Assembly (NCBI RefSeq): GCF_900105145.1
Contig: NZ_LT629752.1
Span: 1,274,001-1,338,000, forward strand
Reading direction: 5' to 3'
From: Polaribacter sp. KT25b
GTDB taxonomy: Bacteria; Bacteroidota; Bacteroidia; Flavobacteriales; Flavobacteriaceae
DNA length: 64,000 nucleotides
Below are positions 61,438 through 64,000 of this stretch, one piece after another (the first letter of the stretch is position 1; each line of letters opens with the position of its first letter). The notes beneath the pieces are model-generated. The model made no database searches, had not been told where the DNA came from, and saw only the letters and a program-made list of their open reading frames with translations. The translations under genes and the position numbers were made by a program.

Positions 61438-62127
61438 ATGTTTGAATTGAACAGCAAAATGAATGACGAAAGAATTGAAGAAATAGGAGAAAACCATATT
61501 GGTACATCAGCCAAAACTCCTTTAAGAGCAGATGCTTTTGATATTTCTGATGAAGAAAAAATAGAAAGAATCCAAGAAAGTGTGAAAGATATTTTAAACA
61601 CTTTAGGAATGGATTTAACAGATGATAGTTTACAAGGAACTCCAAAAAGAGTTGCTAAAGCATTTGTTAATGAGTTGTTTATGGGCTTAAATCCTAAAAA
61701 CATGCCAAAAGCTTCTACTTTTGAAAACAACTACAATTATGGTGAAATGTTGGTAGAAAAAAACATTGTTGTGTATTCTACATGCGAACATCATTTATTA
61801 CCAATTATTGGTAGAGCACATGTTGCTTATATTTCTGATGGAAAAGTAATTGGTTTATCAAAAATGAACAGAATTGTAGAGTATTTTTCTAAAAGACCAC
61901 AAGTGCAAGAGCGTTTAACCATGCAAGTTGTACAAGCAATGCAAGAAGCTTTGGGTACACAAGATGTTGCTTGTGTTATAGATGCGAAACATTTATGTGT
62001 AAATTCTAGAGGAATTAAAGACATAGAAAGTTCTACAGTAACAGCAGAATTTGGAGGTAAATTTAAAGAAAAGGAAACGAAAAGAGAATTTTTAGAGTAT
62101 CTTAAAATGAATACAAAATTCGAGTAG
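61438..62127 (+). CDS. folE: GTP cyclohydrolase I
   Basis: 229 residues from the ATG at 61438. The ATG at 61459 (MNDERIEE) is also possible; TTG at 61429 is less likely. FolE blocks: STCEHHLLPIIGRAHVAYI (zinc ligands), VIGLSKMNRIVEYFSKRPQVQERLTMQ, and the zinc cysteine in DAKHLCVNSRGIKD. It makes dihydroneopterin triphosphate from GTP for folate or tetrahydrobiopterin-type cofactors. Strong terminator after it. Confidence 0.96.
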   Translation: MFELNSKMNDERIEEIGENHIGTSAKTPLRADAFDISDEEKIERIQESVKDILNTLGMDLTDDSLQGTPKRVAKAFVNELFMGLNPKNMPKASTFENNYNYGEMLVEKNIVVYSTCEHHLLPIIGRAHVAYISDGKVIGLSKMNRIVEYFSKRPQVQERLTMQVVQAMQEALGTQDVACVIDAKHLCVNSRGIKDIESSTVTAEFGGKFKEKETKREFLEYLKMNTKFE

Positions 62128-62162
62128 ATTTCGTTTTTATAAGTTGATAAACTTAAAATATT

Positions 62163-62197
62163 AAAAAATCCGTTTAGAATCTCTAAACGGATTTTTT
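62163..62197 (+). terminator. Strong intrinsic terminator of folE
   Basis: A 16-bp stem (62163-62178 and 62182-62197; core TCCGTTTAGA) with a 3-nt loop and T run. Lies 35 bp past the stop. Confidence 0.93.
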
Positions 62198-62224
62198 TAT
62201 GCAAAATTTTATGTAAAATATACT

Positions 62225-62284
62225 TTGTATGGTTTTTGTATGGATTATTTTAATATTAAAACAACAAAGTGCTTTTTTGTATGG
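62225..62284 (+). promoter_or_regulatory. Three direct TTGTATGG repeats, possible operator
   Basis: Exact copies of TTGTATGG start at 62225, 62236 and 62277 (spacing 11 and 41 bp, close to one and four helical turns). All lie upstream of the GH81 promoter box and on the same face of the helix. A substrate-responsive regulator site is plausible, unproven. Confidence 0.4.
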
Positions 62285-62327
62285 TTTATGTATTAGTGGT
62301 TTAACGTGTTGAAAATGAAATGAGTTC

Positions 62328-62335
62328 TATATTTG
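62328..62335 (+). promoter_or_regulatory. Bacteroidota promoter of the GH81 gene
   Basis: TATATTTG fits TAnnTTTG. A -33-like TTG lies at 62309-62311, 16 nt upstream. The ATG at 62351 is 15 nt past the box. Confidence 0.55.
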
Positions 62336-62350
62336 AGAAAACTAAATTTT

Positions 62351-64000
62351 ATGTATAAAACAAAATTAACTAAACTACTTTTTTTAGTATTCATAACATT
62401 TTCATTTTCCAATTTTGCACAAACCGTTCAAGCAGGAAATGGAAGTTATACTAAAACTTTTCCAGGAACAGATGTTGCTGGTAGAAATGGGTATCCATCA
62501 GGTGCGCCACAATTAACTGGCAATGCAGCAGGAAAACCTGTACCAACAAATGATTGGTGGTCTAAATTACTAAAAGAAGATCATGCAGATAATTTATTTA
62601 ATTATCCTATGACTTTAAAAACCACAAATAATGGTTTAATTGTAACCTATATTCCATCTGGAGTTATTGGCGATTCTGCACCAATTGAAGTAAAACTGTC
62701 TGGTTTATCCACAACAAAAACCACCGTTTCTGATTATTCTGATTGGACAGTAACCATGAATTGGAAAGATGCTAATCATGAATTAAAAACAACAGCAGGA
62801 ATTGGAATGCCTTTTTTATATTTTGAAAAGGATGCTGATGATATTGTAGAAATTAAAGTAAATTCTGGTACAGCAACCATTAATAACGAAATGCTAATTA
62901 TAGAAAATGCTACAAGTGGAGCAGATTTTGTTTTTTATGCGCCTTCAGGCAGTTCTTGGGTAAATTCTGGCAGTACTTTTACATCAACATTAAACGGAAA
63001 AGATTATTGGTCTATGATAATGTTGCCTCAAAATACATCAAATGTAACTACTTCAGCACAAGAATTTAAAAAATATGCCTATGTTTTTCCTACAAATTCA
63101 GAAACTTCTTGGGTTTATAATGAAACATCATCTAAAGTAACAACAACGTTTAATGTTACTACTGATGTAAAAGAAGGTACAGAAACAGACATGTTATTGG
63201 GTTTATTGCCTCATCAATGGAATAATTTATCAGCAATTTCTGCAACGCCAAATGAGGCAACTTATAGCTCAGTAAGAGGTGCTTTAAAAATGTTAAAAGG
63301 AAATACTTTTTCAGTAGAAAATACATTTAAAGGTATTTTGCCAACGTTACCATATTTAGCAAATTATAGTGAAGGTTTTAGTGCTGCTGCTTTAGATAGT
63401 AAAATTGCTCAAATTGAAAATGATGGTTTAGCAACTTGGACAGATTCCTATAACGAAGGGCAAGTTATGAATCGTTTAATTCAAACGGCAAGAATTGCAG
63501 ATCAAACAGGCAATATTGCTGCAAGAGATAAAATGATTGCAACTGTAAAAGAACGTTTAGAAGACTGGTTGTCTTTTGAATCTGGAGAAAAAGCATTTCT
63601 TTTTTATTACAATACTGAGTATTCTACTTTAATAGGTTATCCTGCAGGTCATGGACAAGATTCTAATATAAATGATCATCATTTTCATTGGGGATATTTT
63701 ATTCATGCCGCAGCTTTTATGGAGCAATTTCAACCAGGTTGGATGAATCAATGGGGAGAAATGATAAATCTTTTAGTGAGAGATGCAGCTTCATCAGACA
63801 GAAATGATGACACGTTTCCTTTTTTAAGAAATTTTAGTCCGTATGCAGGTCATAGTTGGGCAAATGGATTTGCCTCTTTTCCACAAGGAAATGATCAAGA
63901 ATCAACATCAGAAAGTATGCAATTTGCATCTTCTTTAATTCATTGGGGAACGATTTCAAACAACAAAGAAATTAGAGATTTAGGAATTTATATTTACACA
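62351..64000 (+). CDS. GH81 endo-1,3-beta-glucanase, 3' end cut by window edge
   Basis: 550 residues visible, no stop before the edge. A signal peptide (about 1-24, ending SNFAQ) leads to a GH81 catalytic domain. The conserved catalytic region shows NDHHFHWGYF (D442, candidate acid) and GNDQESTSESM (E517 and E521), with RDAASSDRNDDTFPFLRNFSPYAGHSWANGF between. It should hydrolyse laminarin or similar beta-1,3-glucans outside the cell or in the periplasm. Further domains (carbohydrate-binding, T9SS tail) may follow beyond the window. Marine habit inferred from this. Confidence 0.94.
   Translation, partial: MYKTKLTKLLFLVFITFSFSNFAQTVQAGNGSYTKTFPGTDVAGRNGYPSGAPQLTGNAAGKPVPTNDWWSKLLKEDHADNLFNYPMTLKTTNNGLIVTYIPSGVIGDSAPIEVKLSGLSTTKTTVSDYSDWTVTMNWKDANHELKTTAGIGMPFLYFEKDADDIVEIKVNSGTATINNEMLIIENATSGADFVFYAPSGSSWVNSGSTFTSTLNGKDYWSMIMLPQNTSNVTTSAQEFKKYAYVFPTNSETSWVYNETSSKVTTTFNVTTDVKEGTETDMLLGLLPHQWNNLSAISATPNEATYSSVRGALKMLKGNTFSVENTFKGILPTLPYLANYSEGFSAAALDSKIAQIENDGLATWTDSYNEGQVMNRLIQTARIADQTGNIAARDKMIATVKERLEDWLSFESGEKAFLFYYNTEYSTLIGYPAGHGQDSNINDHHFHWGYFIHAAAFMEQFQPGWMNQWGEMINLLVRDAASSDRNDDTFPFLRNFSPYAGHSWANGFASFPQGNDQESTSESMQFASSLIHWGTISNNKEIRDLGIYIYT

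Noticed and set aside
1..64000. tRNA, rRNA, CRISPR or prophage
   Set aside because: No cloverleaf, rRNA-conserved sequence, regular spaced repeat array or phage structural gene was seen by reading; a tRNA scan would settle it.

Overview
The window is AT-rich bacterial chromosome from the Bacteroidota, most likely a marine member of the Flavobacteriaceae such as Polaribacter or Tenacibaculum. The genus is an inference. The family assignment rests on several signs. A Por-type (T9SS) C-terminal sorting domain is present on a secreted nuclease, and a gldI gliding gene sits beside nrnA. Several start regions carry the Bacteroidota -7 promoter box TAnnTTTG, and there is a predicted laminarin-degrading GH81 enzyme. 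I see no rRNA, tRNA, CRISPR array, prophage or classical insertion sequence.

Layout. 1-4.4 kb: two tandem endonuclease I paralogues and an RsmB-type rRNA methyltransferase, all on the minus strand. 4.8-7.4 kb: recG with an in-frame DUF559 nuclease inserted between helicase motifs II and III. 7.4-10.3 kb: an SMR exporter, then an overlapping three-gene ECF sigma / membrane anti-sigma-like / exported protein unit. 10.4-15.4 kb: cysS, yidD, lgt, a DUF6787-like gene, a NUDIX hydrolase and an acyltransferase. 15.4-16.2 kb: a non-coding stretch with a decayed membrane gene. 16.2-22.9 kb: tandem M1 peptidases, a DUF6702-like protein and two carboxypeptidase-like-domain proteins. 23.0-30.7 kb: pepE, then a minus-strand run of an EEP nuclease, two rhomboid proteases, mutL, ribH and a TPR protein. 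30.8-32.3 kb: recF and a DUF721 gene. 32.5-43.3 kb: ndk, then nrnA-gldI-two PPIases-PAP2, pheT, pyrD, a LysE transporter and a MATE transporter. 43.6-51.6 kb (minus): ppc, an Fe-alcohol dehydrogenase, an M28 peptidase, a FecCD-type ABC importer and an RdgB-type NTPase. 51.9-56.6 kb: a four-domain CoA-disulfide-reductase/rhodanese/TusA/DsrE fusion, an AraC regulator with a membrane sensor region, and rlmH. 56.9-62.1 kb: nadC, a pentapeptide protein, a BrkB-like protein, hisS (with an extra block of about 80 residues) and folE. 62.3 kb to the end: a partial GH81 endo-beta-1,3-glucanase.

The most unusual signal is the nuclease domain inside RecG. The 158-codon insert keeps the RecG frame open and is bounded by imperfect terminal inverted repeats and two hairpins. 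It therefore looks like a mobile, protein-tolerated genetic element rather than an ordinary domain fusion. HisRS, another essential enzyme, also carries an extra in-frame block in a loop. Other points are an ABC ATPase with no ATG/GTG/TTG start before its Walker A motif, several MITE-like palindromic repeats (one of which creates a false lgt start codon), and a high density of tandem paralogue pairs.
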